Assembly: GCA_947359465.1 (NCBI GenBank)
Contig: OX375875.1
Coordinates: 59,707,981-59,771,980 of the forward strand
DNA: 64,000 nt
Direction: 5' to 3'
From: Metellina segmentata
Taxonomy: Eukaryota; Arthropoda; Arachnida; Araneae; Tetragnathidae
Under the pieces are notes generated by a model that was not told the DNA's origin, did not search any database, and saw only the letters and a program-made list of their open reading frames with translations. This document shows, piece by piece, positions 35,231 to 47,987 of this stretch (positions within the stretch are counted from its first letter, which is position 1; the number at the start of each line of letters is the position of its first letter). A program made the translations under genes and the position numbers.

Positions 35231-35293
35231 TATCCAACTCGAGGTATCACTATCCGAGACCACATGAATCTACTCTGCCAGGCCAGTTGTCTA

Positions 35294-35300
35294 CTTTTAT
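35294..35300 (-). promoter_or_regulatory. Possible TATA box of gene 2
   Basis: ATAAAAG on the minus strand, 70 bases upstream of the proposed ATG. It would give a leader of about 40 bases. Position fits but the match is not perfect. Confidence 0.35.
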
Positions 35301-37107
35301 GTGTCCACTTGTGGAATCCAGACTCAGGTGTGGGCTCCAGCGATGGTGTCCCCACCCGTCACGCCTAACTCAGAATGCGGAGTCTGTCGTCGGGAATCTG
35401 AACAAGGCATTTTCTGCCATAACTCTTTACAAAGGGGATCCGACACGCTATTATGGCATCGAGATCAGAACTTTGAGATTTCCAGTGCAAAAAGGCGGAG
35501 TTCTTCAACAAAGAATTTTCCCTGGAATTCATATTCATGATGCATTTTCGGCAAGGTCCTGTATGGAGATCAGATTACACGATTTTGTTGCCATAAAATG
35601 AAGCATTGTGTTTTGCATCGAGCCGTTTCTTTAGGAGTTGCCCAAAAATAAACACGCAATGTCTATCATGATGTTTTGTTTCGGCGTTGAAATAATATTT
35701 TTGTAAAGTGAAATCTATTAGAGAGATTTTCAGTATAAACTAACACCAAACGGAACGCGAAGATTATACTTTCTCTACCCAAATTATTATTAGCATGATG
35801 CATATTGGTTTTCTTTAAAATATAATTTATCACGGTATTGGTGAAATTTGGAGTTTAATAAATCTGTCGTTGACCAATCAACTATCATTTCTCTATTTTG
35901 AATTCGTTCTTTGGAATTTTCAATGGCGAAGTGAAGAAATCCTATTCCAAAAACAAGACAAGTGACGCAACGTTTGGAATGCGTACATGAAACATAATCA
36001 GCCGTGGAAACACTACTACCACCAACATCTTGCTTGTCAAAATATCTCTCTTACAAGTTTTTGCTTAAGAGTTCTAATGGTTTTTAATAGAAAAGTTCAT
36101 AATTTTTAATCACTGTTCTTCTAGAAGTGTTATATTTATCTCAATGCCAATTTAAAGAAATCAGTCATAGATGTGTCTGCAGATGGTACATTATAGAGCG
36201 AAAACATTTTGCTGCATTGGTAAGTTGGATTTGAACTGTCGTATTACACTCATTATTCATAAACATTTGTAATTAACAAAAATTTTATATACTTTTTAAA
36301 ACTCTTTCACTTGAAGACTACTAGTTAGTACATATAAGCAGTGTTTAGCTCAGATTGACCAAATCTGGACCTTGTGCCATAGAAATCAATCAACCACAGT
36401 TAGACCGGGGCTAACGGTTTAAGACAATTGTAAGAAAACTATTTCTTTGTTACCTCGAACTACACCATTAACATGTCATTCATTATCTTTGGGATGAATC
36501 CTGGATCATCGTCAATAACTCGTGTTGCTACAGTACGACGCAAGCTACCTACCATAAACATTTCAAAAGATTTTATTTCCTTCCAGGCCATTTTCCTAAC
36601 TGCTTAATACGTGTCGCAAACTTTGAAAACTACTACCTAATTTTTTACTTGATATCAAAATTTCTATCCGTAGCAAGCCTTATAAGTCATCTTTATGAAT
36701 TGTATATACGGACCAGAGTAGTCCAAGTGGGCATTCATTCGATTTCTTACTGAAACGCCCTTATTGCATATGCCAGGTAAGTGCATATTAAATCTGTCGG
36801 CCAGTAAGTCTATGTCTCTAAACTGTCTTAATTTATGAATCAAGAAAGAAAAATAAACAATGTAAAAAAAACTAAACTCAAATGGAATTTGTTTCTTAAA
36901 TACTATGTTCACATTGCGAATTTTACTTTGTACAACTTTTAAATTTCATAATGGTAAAGTTACCAGAAATATTTGCCTACGAACGGTGTATTGATATTTG
37001 GAATATTTTAATTGTGTACTCTCAATGGACTGATGAAGATATGAAAAACCTAATAATCAGTCTGGAGGTGGGTAACTTCATCCACCAATTATTTTGAATC
37101 CCATTGA
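35301..37107. other. Intergenic region upstream of gene 2
   Basis: The first 300 bases are less AT-rich than the surroundings and hold a 134-codon plus-strand frame antisense to the promoter, with no family signature. A degenerate SINE tail lies at 36390-36560. Nothing else recognised. Confidence 0.5.
36390..36560 (+). repeat. Degenerate SINE tail
   Basis: Carries ggatcatcgtcaataactcgtgttgctacagtacgacg-type text, matching the 3' part of the SINE at 42325-42653 (ggatcgtcgtcaatagcccg and following). The tRNA-like head is missing or decayed. Confidence 0.5.
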
Positions 37108-38721
37108 ATCTATACAAATAAGAATGGAGTGTTTGTTTGTAAATTGAATATTTTAGACCCATTTCAAGTTTTCTATCCATTTTGGACCCTTCTGATGCCA
37201 AATACGCCTCTTGCGCGTTTGGTGTCTGTCTGTCTGTATGTATGTATGTTCCCTATACACGTCCACACGGTTTAATATATTTTCATGGAAATTTCCACAC
37301 TGTGAGTACTTATCTTCATTTAGTGAAATTGTTTGCGAAAGTCTGTCTGTCTCTCTGTTCTATGTTCGATTTTGTGTTTATGTGTTTGTGCAGGCATCAC
37401 ATAAATTTCATTCCAGATATTTGATTGCAATGTGTTTTATTTTATACATTTTCTATTAGTTTATTGAATGCAATATTAAACATTTCTTTATTGTTATATT
37501 TAGATGAGTTACATGCTAAAACACCTGAGTAAGTATACTTAAATCAACCATAATTTGGTAGTTTTGGAAAAATTGGACAATATATTGAATATTACGATTA
37601 CTTCGATTGCTTTACCATTACTGCTAAAAAAGTAATTATTCTTCAATTTTTTTTATGGAATTTCAGCTCTGATATTTCATTTATTTCGAGTCTTATTTTT
37701 GTTTTTTGCGCGATGAAAACGATTTTGAATATTTGGGACAGACGATATTTTTCAACGAACGGGAATGAACAATATCGCACGAGCAGTGATATTTTCTGTT
37801 TCTTTCGCTCTGAATTAATTTCACTTTTCTAAATTTTGTGCTCTTTTAGTTATAAGTTGTGGCAACTGTGCGAGATCAAGAGATAAAAATGAATCGCAAA
37901 TTAATAATATATTTAGAACAATTTTTTCCGACATCTTTTATTTTGTTTTATTTTGCTGTTTTCTGTTTTAAATATTTATTATTTTAATAAATGTGTTTTC
38001 CTTATCATCAGACGCAACACCACCACAAAGTATTTGACTTAAAAATAGCAGGTAAGTCAGAGTAAATTTTCAGTAAATTTTAAGTGTAGTTATGCCATTA
38101 TTGAAAAAAATAATGCCGTTATTGAAAGAATAATGCCGTTATTGAAAGAATAATGCCGTTTTTGAAAGAATATTGCCGTTATTGAAAGAATAATGCCGTT
38201 ATTGAAAGAATAATAATGTTTAAAAAATCCGAACTAGAACTTTTCAAACATTAAAAAATTCGTTAGCATAATGGCAGGAGAAGATTACAGAATTTCACTA
38301 TGTCACATACCGAATGCAAGAGTGCCACAAGTAAAAAAAATATTGTTTTGTTGACTATGAGTGCGAGAACACTTGCCGTAAATCGTAATTTTTATTAATT
38401 GAGTTGAACATAAGAATAACTTAAGAAAGGGAATTCCAAATCTCCCTCAAAATCATCTTTTGTAGTACTAACCTTAGTGTCACCTTTCGTCATTTTGTAG
38501 CTTTCTCATACAGCAAGGGAGCGATGTATATGAAATGTATTACATGAATGGATATGCATGTGTAGGATTTGTGTCCAAAGTAAGTTGTAGAAATTATAAG
38601 GATGGCGAAAGGTGTTCAAATAAATTTTTATACCACCAAAAAACGTAAGTCATTATATATTTTATCTCTTTAATCTAGAGTAAACCAATTCAAACCGAGC
38701 AAGGTCGGGTATTTTGCTAGT
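37108..38721 (-). repeat. Dispersed repeat family R, full-length copy (reverse)
   Basis: Reverse complement starts actagcaaaatacccgacc and ends with an acaaacaaacactcc...tatagatt tail like the other R copies. It contains a 20-bp minisatellite. Its first roughly 740-830 bases are repeated immediately to the right. Confidence 0.6.
38091..38210. repeat. 20-bp minisatellite, 6 copies
   Basis: taatgccgttattgaaagaa repeated head to tail with few changes. The neighbouring partial copy has only one to two units, so the array grew after duplication or shrank there. Confidence 0.9.
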
Positions 38722-39459
38722 AAAGAGATAAAAAAGAATCACAAATTAATATATTTTGAACAACTTTTTCCCGACATCCTTTTTTTTTTTTATTTCGCTG
38801 TTGTCTTTTGTTTTCTGTTTAAATATTTATTATTTTAATAAATTGCATTTCGTTTAAGTAACACGCAATACCACCTCGAAGTATTCAAAGTGGCAGGTAG
38901 GTCAGAATTTAGCAAATTTTAAGTGCAATTATGCCAATATTAAAAAAATAATGCCGTTATTAAAATCCGAGCTAGAGCGTTTCAAACATTAAAAAATTCT
39001 TCGTCATAATGACAGAAGATTGCGAAATTCTATAATGTCACATGCCGGATGCAAGAGTGCCACAAGTAAAAAAAATATTGTTTTGTTGACTATGAGAGCG
39101 AGAACACTCGCCGTAAATTGCCGCTTTTATTAATTTAGTTGAACATGAAAAGAACTCAAGAAAGGGAATTCCAAAGTTCCATCAAAATCGTCTTTTGTAG
39201 TAGTAATCTTAATGTCACCTTTCGTCATTTTGTAGCTTTGTCATACAGCAAGGGTGCGATGTATGTGAAATGTATTACATGAATGGATATGCATGTGTAG
39301 GATTTGTGTCCATAGTAGGTGGTAGAAATTATAAAGATAGCGAAAAGTGTTAAAATATTATTTTATTCCACGAAAAACGTAAGTCATTATATATTTTGAT
39401 CATCTCTTCAATCTAGAGTAAACCAATTCAAACCGAGTAAGGTCGGGTATTTTGCTAGT
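38722..39459 (-). repeat. Partial tandem copy of the R element
   Basis: Same text as the right part of 37108-38721, including taatgccgttatt, acatgaatggatatgcatgt and the terminal ggtcgggtattttgctagt. It abuts that copy directly. Confidence 0.75.
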
Positions 39460-40657
39460 CATAAATAAATCTGGATTGGTGATTTAAAACTAAATATAAA
39501 CAAAATTAAATGTATTCCAAAAATGACATCCATCTTACTAAGCGCCTATCAGAATGAATTAAAAAATGGAACGTTTTCCCTCTTTCATTACAATCAATAC
39601 ATTAGAAAACTATTCCTATCTTTAACAAAATTAATTTTAATAAATTTTTACAAATACAAAAATTATTTGTAATGTTTCTCTTAAAATTGTTTTATTTGCC
39701 ATGTCTAAACAACAAAAACGGAGATAAATATTTCGTTTCTGTTAAGCCCCCCGTCCACACCGGAGAAGCCGAGCAAAACATGGATGATTGATTAACCCCG
39801 GAGAAATGTTTGATTGACAGCTCGTTCAGTGTAGACGGTGAATTGAACAGTTTGAGCACGAGCAAAATGATCCGCTTCTTGTCGGTACATCAAAGGAAAG
39901 CAAGTGCTTGTGCTCGCTCTATTTGGACGGCGTTTTTTCGTTCCCTTGCTCGACGTTCAATTAATCACCGTGGTCATCGTTAAAAAACGGGTCGGGGATC
40001 TGGGATCTGAACATAGAAATACTTATTTTTCTTCAGATTTTAAAGTGATAGTTGATTTAGACCGTTCTTAAACAGTATGATGGGTGTACATGGATTTTCT
40101 AATGTAATTAATATAAATGATACAGGAAATCTCACATGCTATCTTGAACAGAGAAAGAACATTTTCAAGAGGAAATGTCCCTCATGCCCATCCAGTGATT
40201 AGGGGCACGCAATACCTGATGAACTTAATTATTTGATTCGGAAAGGTATCGTTTCGTTTTCCAGTTCAAAGATTTCAACTGTTTTAATGGCCGCATGACT
40301 ACACTACCACACAGGTGCAAATACGTTATTCATTAATAAATAGATTGTAAAGGAGAATTCTATATAAAAGGTGTACAAATGATTATCACATTTGATCAAG
40401 TATAAACCATTATAGTCATTGAAGTTAATCAACTAATTCGGACTTCATCAGCTCCGAAAGCATAATAGGAACCTCAAATCATTTATCCTCACAAATATAG
40501 CGTAATTATACCGTTGATTATCCAAACCTGTCCCCCATTACTTTAAGTACGTTTGTCCGTAGTTTGTGAAGTGTTCTCATCTAGTTCAGTTTCACTGACA
40601 GTTGTCCCGCAATTGTACCGCTTTTTAACAGTTCGAGTTTGTTGTTTTTAAATTTAA

Positions 40658-41850
40658 AGCTACACAATACCCTAAAAAGGACAAAAATATCGATTTTTTT
40701 TTTGCATTTTTTGATGGCCTATACAGTTGGGAAGCTTGCCTCAAAATTCTAGATATGATATCCAATTAGTTTTAAAGATATTTGAAGTTTTCTGAGTGTT
40801 GTCAGTGTCAAAATTTGACAGCATAGAGGAGGTGGCGTAGTTAAATTCGTTTTTGTTTTGATGTAATTTTACATTCTTAGAATTAATTAAAAATATTTTT
40901 GAATAAAATCAATTTCTTAGGTGAAATGGCTATTAGTTTCAACTTTCACTACTAAAATCGTATCTGTTAGTTTATGTTCTACGTTCTCTTCCGAGTCTCA
41001 TTACTAGCTAACCAATATTGATAAAGGGGTCTTTTTCCAAACCAATATTTGGTTAGGATTGTTATATATAATATATTATAATCAATGGTACATATTTGGT
41101 ATAAAAATATTTAGCTACGATTAGGATAAATAATTTGTCGCTACCGTAACAAATGTTTTTCATCATATGAAAACATAATATTTTGAATTAAAAAATATAT
41201 ATTCAATAACATTGAGCTAAATTAGTGTTTTTGTGCATTTTATAAGTTGGTAAATAACATATTAAAAAATTAGAGGTCTACATGCATTATTAGTTTTTGT
41301 TTTACGACTTCAAAAACTTAAAAGGCATTTTTCTGACTTTTTTTTGTAGATGCAAGTGTTTTCAATTCTCTAAGGCTTTTTTTCTGTACAAGATACAGTC
41401 TAAAAATGTTTTGTAGATGCTTTCATATATATGTTCTATAAAAGTTAGTATGGATTAAAGTCTGAGAGTTCTAGTAATTTTTTAAAAAAAAGTCAAAGTT
41501 AATATTTTTAGAAATTTTATGTTTTTTTCAAGTTTAGCTACAAAAATAATTATTAAAACTCAACAATGAGACTGAAGGTAAATTCCAAACTAACTTTTGT
41601 TCCCACAATTATCCAAGAAATATAAATCACTTAAAATAACTAAAAAATATTAAAAATTGAATATTTTATAAAAGTTTAAAAATACTTTAAAAATATTCAA
41701 TTTTTTTAAATTTTAAAATAACGGTTCTTGTTAAACTGACTTTTTTTTTATTGCATTCAGTTTAATAATATAAGCTGAAAAAAAGTCATTAATTATTTTT
41801 TAATATTACTGTCTGTAGAAAATTGTTTTGAAAAAGGGTACTGTGTAGCC
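40658..41850. mobile_element. TTAA-flanked element nested in the Harbinger element
   Basis: TTAA at 40654-40657 and 41851-41854. Ends pair as agctacacaataccc and ggctacacagtaccc. About 1.2 kb, AT-rich, no transposase. Same style as 15893-16625 but different end sequence. Confidence 0.7.
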
Positions 41851-42324
41851 TTAACAGTTCTACATTATTTTTGCAAGTTAAAAGGTAAGCTCTACTTAAT
41901 ATATTTCATACTATTATTTAAGTTGTACATTTGTAAACATTGTGTTTTGCCATATATCGTAGACGTTTAAAACTTAATTGTGAAAATGTAACATGCCCAT
42001 ATTAATGTCAAAATTGATGTGTATTTAGACGAAGAGTGGTATTGGGGAACTTTGCAATTTAAACTTCTTCTAAATTTCTTGAACTTCTAAATTTAAGATA
42101 AAGAAGAGGAGGCTAGTTAAAATGTATTTAAACTTTTTTGCAATTGAAGAAAATTTTAAGTTGTCGCACTGGCAATATGAATACGTTTTGTCGAAATAAG
42201 CCGAATTGAATGAAACATTCAATATTATGTAACATATTGTGAGTGAAATATTCAGTAAGAAATTTTTATCTTGTTAATTTGAAATAATCTGCTTTTATCT
42301 TGTTAATTGAAATAATCAATTTTG

Positions 42325-42653
42325 TGCCGACCAACCGGTATAGTGGTAAAGGTGTTAGCCTCTAGATCGGAAGGTTCCTGGTTCAGATCCGGGTCCGGGC
42401 AAGGATGTTTGTAAGCGTATGATATAGAGGCGGCTGGTGCACCTTAAATCTGTCGTGGCCAAGAGTCCTCACGTTGAGTTGTTGTGGACGTTTGGACAGT
42501 GGGGTGTTAGCTCAGTTGTTGCTTCGTCATCTGACAGTTGTTTAAAAATTACGACGTGTTGTCCTCGAATCTTTCCCTTAAGGGATTGATCTCGGATCGT
42601 CGTCAATAGCCCGTTGTGTTGCTCTAGTACGACGTTAATTAAAAATTACTTTT
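42325..42653 (+). mobile_element. tRNA-derived SINE
   Basis: The head has box A-like tagtggtaaagg and box B ggttcagatcc in tRNA order, with a T-arm-like stem. The body ends in atcgtcgtcaatagcccg...gacgttaatta. Flanking near-duplicates (aataatcaattttg at 42311 and aataataattttg at 42654) look like the target site duplication. It is inserted into the Harbinger transposase gene. Confidence 0.8.
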
Positions 42654-43057
42654 AATAATAATTTTGCAAGTACGTGTGTATAGAAACTTTGAAGAGGAAC
42701 ATCAAACTCGTGAAGGAATCTCCAGTTGCCAAGAAGCGTAAAGTTATTGCCAACCTTTCTCTTGCAGATATAGCACTTCTATAATTAGTGTCCTTCTTCC
42801 TTATTTCCGATTCAGTCAAAGCAAGTAGATATTCAAAGTCTTCCATTGACATTCGACAAAAATTCCTGAATTGTCCACCAGCAAATAAATCCTTCATAAG
42901 ACGAATCACGCCACAAGCTTCTCGACTTTCCTTCACGGGTGTCACCCAATGTCGCCTTTTTTGTGAACTTTTCTTCCTATTTCTCTTTAATAAATCGTCT
43001 ATGATAATATACGCTGCACTCGCAATTATACGCCGACTTCGTAAAGAACGGGACCTT
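42652..43057 (-). pseudogene. HARBI1-like Harbinger transposase, N-terminal fragment
   Basis: Reads a basic N-terminus, then FRNFCRMSMEDFEYLLALTE and ISARERLAITLRFLATGDSF. These are hallmark blocks of PIF/Harbinger transposases just before the nuclease domain. Reading stops at the SINE target duplication, and no DDE part is found beyond it, so the gene is broken. Confidence 0.85.
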
Positions 43058-44129
43058 TAAACAATTTGCTTTAAACAATAAATTTGCAGTTTAGCTTCAA
43101 CACACAACCAACCAGATTGATCGCGAGCACATGGAACAATTTGTGCACGAGCTGTCGGACCAGGAAAACCAGAGAGATTGATTAACCAAACCTGTCTCCG
43201 TGGTGAATCAATCATCCATGTTTTGCTCGGCTTCTCCGGTGTGGACGGGACTTTACGTTAAACTTCTGAACAACGATTGGAAAATTTTTAAATCCATAGA
43301 AATAAAAATTTATTTTGTTAAAAATGTTGTTCTCTCTCATTTTTAAATTATCTAATAACTTTTAAAAATAATAACGTTTCATGATATTTTGGTTATTTAA
43401 GTCTCTCAAATGAGAAGTTTGAAACTTACAGCTCTGTGCTAAGTATGCCGATGAATTTGTAAAACGGATTCGTATGAAATTAAATTAATAATTCAATCTG
43501 TTAAACTTATTAATAAATATGGAAATTATTTGTCGTTCTTATCTTAAAATTTTTAACTGTTAGTAAGCGTAGTAAAACAGGTGTTAAATTCTTTTGAAAA
43601 GGAAACTAATAAATTGACAAGTAATCTGAAGTCACGTCCAGAAAACGAGAAAAGCACATTCCATCACAAAAACACTTTGGCCATCTTCATTTATCTTGAC
43701 CGAAAAAGCCTATCATCATATACGGGATAGCCATTTATATGAAACTACAGAACATTTTCACTGAACATTTTTTATCATTTGGCAGTTGGATCAAAGCGTT
43801 TATTCACAGTTAATCCTAAATTAACTTTAGCAAGATTTGATTTTGTATTAGAAATCCAAAACTTGTGAATGGCTCGAAATTTTACATTAGAGCGTTGTGT
43901 TTGATGTTCTAGCGTGATTTCGAACACGAGAAGACTGGATTTGACATGGAATCAGTTTAGTTATGGAATAATTGCACAATTATAGCAGTTTACTTAATAT
44001 ATTAGTTTCTTCTTATTTTGAACTTTCCAATCACCACTATTTATGGTGTTTATTTTAATATTTTTATTTACGAGTATCTCGAGTATATAACATCTCGTCC
44101 TATAGTGGATATGAATTTGAAAGGTAAGT

Positions 44130-44255
44130 AGGTATGTAGGTAATTAACCAACGCCACGCTGGAGTAACACAACGCACTATTGGTGACGGTCCTGAATAAA
44201 TTTCAAGGAAAGATCCCAGGACAACATCACGTAATGTTGAGCCCCGGTCAGATGA
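44130..44255 (-). repeat. SINE tail, reverse orientation
   Basis: The reverse complement follows the same order as the SINE at 42325-42653: cgtcatctgac, then acgtgatgttgtcct, then gtcaccaatagtgcgttgtg. Confidence 0.6.
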
Positions 44256-44756
44256 CGATGGATTTGAAAGATTGGAATATTTAATATTGACTGTATATTT
44301 ACCATACAATGTAAACAAAAAAGTTACATGGAGATTTGGTGACCCTTAGGGCATTTCTCAAATACCTAATTTCAAATTTTATGGTCCTCATTAAAGGGAA
44401 ACTTAATTGTGCACTTATTTTATATAGTTTTGTAACATGAATGCTTGTACTTATGTGCTCAATCTCGGGAACATTATTTTAAGTTGTCAATTGTCAAGTT
44501 AATAAACATTGTACAGATAATATGCTTTATTGTTATAGAAAGTTATCAGGTAATATTTGAAAATTACGTTTGGAGTATTCTGATGGCATGATGAAAATCA
44601 TGTAACGTCAAGGAGACTATCTAACATTCTTCTTCTTCAAGGTTTTGTACTGTAAAGTTTCAGAGTATTAATTTAAAGATATCCTGTTTTAAATTTCAAT
44701 TCAATTATCTGTATTTACATTACAATGATAACTAAACAGTATTAAACAAAAGCCCA

Positions 44757-44762
44757 TTTATT
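44757..44762 (-). terminator. Possible poly(A) signal of gene 3
   Basis: AATAAA on the minus strand about 500 bases past the stop. I saw no closer exact hexamer. Confidence 0.3.
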
Positions 44763-45261
44763 TACACATATTACAATACAAATAGATAAAATACGACAAA
44801 TCGTAAAATAAAATATATTCTACCAAGTTGTTCATTTCTTGTTTGGACGAAGCTTATTTAGAAATAATACTTTTTAAAACGAAAAAAAAAAAAGGATTTC
44901 AAGCAATGTTTTGCGATAGCACCCTGCTATTCGTTAGTAATTGAATTTTTTACTGTGTGTTTGCATAAAAAAAGTGCCTAGTATATCTGTAAAAAGTCTT
45001 AAGCGTTAAAACCTGATTTCATGAGACGAATTCAACCCTCAGAAAATTGTAAAAAACAATTCTATTTTACAAATAGCTTCTTGATTCAATCATAACTATT
45101 GAAGCATGACACTAGTAGAGCAATACTAATGCAGAGGAACTTTAGGTCGTATGTTAAAAGTCCAAAATACCTGCTTTGAATCACATACAAATTAGTAAAA
45201 AAGAACCCATCGAAATATAAAACGAATACTGTACATTATTATATAAAATCACATTTTCCAA

Positions 45262-47987
45262 CTATCGTTTCCATTGTTCTGAGTTCTGAAGTTGGGGAGC
45301 TTGTTTCCAGGCAGAAGCTCCTCTATTTCCAGTTGGTTTGCCTGTTTTAAGGGCTTGGATAACAGATTCAATGTCTTTTTTCATTCCATCATCACCCTTA
45401 GGAACTTTTTTCCCTGCTGTTGTATAATCAAGAATTATAACTTGTTTCCCTTTTTTACTTCCAGCTGCGTTGGGTTTTGCCCAGCCTCCCTGTGAGCTTC
45501 TTTTTGTACCAAAAACGAATACCATTTTACTTGCACTCTTTTTATTAGCTTTTGGATTACCTCCTACTCTTTGAGAAGGCTTTGTTGCTGTTTGTGATGC
45601 TCCATTTCCTTTTGTAGGCTTCCAAGCGCTGTACATCGTATCCTTATCACCTACCCATCCACCAAATCCACCACCAGATCCCATCCATCCATCCATCCAC
45701 CTCCATCCCTCGCTACCTCCTTGCGGATTCCATTGCCATCCACTGCTACCAGCTCGGTTCATTTTCCATCCACTACTTCGTCGATTGTTTCGGGGCTTGT
45801 TGACAGTGACAACTTTAGTTTTCGTCGGATTAACACTGTTCCCACTGTTGTCATTATTTGCCCAACTGTTAGTAGCTCCGGCTGGTGTAGCTGTTCCATC
45901 TGGAGATTTAATTACAATGATGTATGGTACGGTTTGACCTGGTTTGGGACCACCTGACCATCCACCTGCTCTGCCGGCCTTAGCTTCTTGCCAGCTCGTA
46001 CCTAATGCAGCATTGGGATTAGTGGGAGGAGCGACACTTGGAGATGGTCCACTATTCCAACTTGCTGGTGGTGTAGTACCTGCATTTCCCTGATTCCATC
46101 CACCACCTCTGTTTCTGTTATTATAAGACCCTCTCGCACCATTTTTCCTTGTATTTCCTGCTCTGTTTGGCTGCCAATCATTGTTATTCCTACCACGATT
46201 ACCATTATTCACCCACCTTCCCTTTGTTCTTCCCTTCCTGCCCTTTTTACCGGAAGCCCAACCACCAGATTGCTGAGGTGCAGCTGGTCCATTTTGCCAA
46301 CCAGCTTGAGTTCCTGCATTTGGATCTTTCCACCCACCATTTGCTACTTGTGGACTGGTATTTTGCCACCCTCCTGTATTTTGAGGAGGTTTGTTTGCAG
46401 CATTCCAAGACCCCGATGTCTGAGGTGCCTGATTTTGCCATCCCCCTCCTTGGGGGGAGGCAGGGGCTCCATTATTCCAGGAAATGATCTTAGGTGCTGC
46501 TGGTGCTTTTTGCTGCCAACCATTTCCTCCATTTTGTTGTGCCGTATTGGGTGTCTGCCAGCCTCTATTATTTCCAGGTGGGGGTGATGCATTTTGCCCT
46601 GATTGCCAGCCAGCGCCAGTAGATGGAGCTGAACCACCTGATTTCCACCTACCACCTGTTACTTGAGGAGCAACTGCACCACCTCCGGCTTGCCAACCAT
46701 TATTTTGTGGAGGAATATTTTGTTGGGGTTGAGGTTGATTTTGCCAGGAGCTTTGATCTGGTTGCTGAGCTGTATTCTGCCATCCTCCTTCCTCCCACCC
46801 TCCTCCGTTTGCATTCCAACTTCCTCCACCTCCTGCCCCTTCAGATGAAGGATTACTTCCTTCATCCGCAGTCCACGTTTCTTGACCACTGTTAGCACCT
46901 GCCTTTGCATTAAGCGCTTTCCAATATTGGTTATTATCACCTACAGTCCAAACTTCTGGTTCAGCACCCCCACCACCGTACACTCTTGCTTCTCCTTTTC
47001 CGTCTTCAGAAAACTTCCACACGACATATCTCCCTTGTTTGTCATCATCCCAACCTCCATTGGAAGTCGGTGTTGTTGTTATTATTTCTTCAGAAGAAGT
47101 CCCGTTTCCAGCTTCAGCTGTAACATTTGCAGATTCGCTCAGAACAGCAGTCGAATTACCTGGTTTCGGTAGATCATCGGCACTTGTTACTTTCCACTCT
47201 CCATTAACATTTTCAATCTTCCACTCAACGTTCCCGCTTTCATCCACCAATTTCCACCCATCGGGACCACCATCTCCAACGACTTTCCACCCAGAATTAT
47301 CATCAATGTTCTCCATCGTCTTTGTATCTTCATTGTATACTTTCCAAGATAACCCCGCATCCTGAATACCTCCAGGCGATCCAGTGTTCCACCCACCTCC
47401 TTGGTTGTTGTTCCAACCACCCCCACCATTAGCTGGAGCCGGTGCAGCGTTATTCCACGCTCCGTTTGGTGATGGAGGAGCTTGCCACCCACCAGCATTC
47501 GGATTTACACCAACTTGTCCGCCATTTGATTGCGGAGCTACTTTTTGTTGTTGAGGTGACCATCCATTCCCACCTTGTTGAGGATTTGTCCAACCCCCTG
47601 CACCGTTAGCATTACCTGGGACAGTATTCCATCCATTTCCTTGATTGTTTGCGGGAGGTGCCCATCCATTTTGTGGAGGCGCATTTTCTACTGGAGCCTG
47701 AGGTGGACCATTCGTCCAGCCTCCTGCATTACCAGCAGGAGGAGCCCATCCAGCAGGAGCTGCATTCCATCCTCCTCCAGTGTTCTCTACTGGTGATGGT
47801 TCATCGCCTGCCCATTCATCTTGACCCCCCTCTTCCTCATCAGAAGATTGGTCATCTGCCCATTCATCTGCATTCCAGCCTCCAGGATTTGCATTTTCTG
47901 TACCACTGGCACCTGCTGGAGACCATCCTCCGGGTACTACTTGCTGTTGCCCTGCAGCACCAGTTGGCCAACTCTCTGAGCCTCCAT
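45262..47987 (-). CDS. Gene 3 exon 4 (Trp-rich repeats, Trp module, C-terminus)
   Basis: 907 codons plus stop. Gly, Trp, Asn, Pro and Gln dominate, with GGW spaced every 8-20 residues. A second Trp segment after the module reads RYVVWKF and QYWKALNAKAG; gene 2 has EKWKALSAEGG at the start of its last exon. The C-terminal motif VIILDY is followed by Lys-rich sequence. Confidence 0.9.

Larger units (their letters stand above)
39745..43252 (-). mobile_element. PIF/Harbinger element, interrupted by two nested insertions
   Basis: TTA duplications at 39742-39744 and 43253-43255 bracket inverted ends (agnccc...gtccacaccggagaagcc, then gagcaaaacatggatgatt). The N-terminal part of a HARBI1-like transposase is inside. 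A TTAA element and a SINE have inserted into it. Confidence 0.85.
43256..45261. other. Intergenic region downstream of gene 3
   Basis: No gene-like frames. Contains a reversed SINE tail and the 3' flank of gene 3. Confidence 0.5.

Noticed and set aside
35197..35601. 134-codon plus-strand frame over the gene 2 promoter
   Set aside because: It is antisense to the predicted leader of gene 2, has no signal, domain or repeat pattern, and is explained by locally lower AT content.
42325..42410. A functional tRNA gene
   Set aside because: The acceptor stem pairs poorly, and the sequence continues into a SINE body with a shared tail found elsewhere.
46149..47796. Many overlapping frames on both strands within gene 3 exon 4
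   Set aside because: Shadows of the GC-richer repeated coding exon in other frames.
45262..47987. GW182/Argonaute-binding GW-repeat protein
   Set aside because: GW density is high, but the gene has a signal peptide, a mucin-like segment and secreted paralogues, and lacks the UBA and RRM parts known for GW182.
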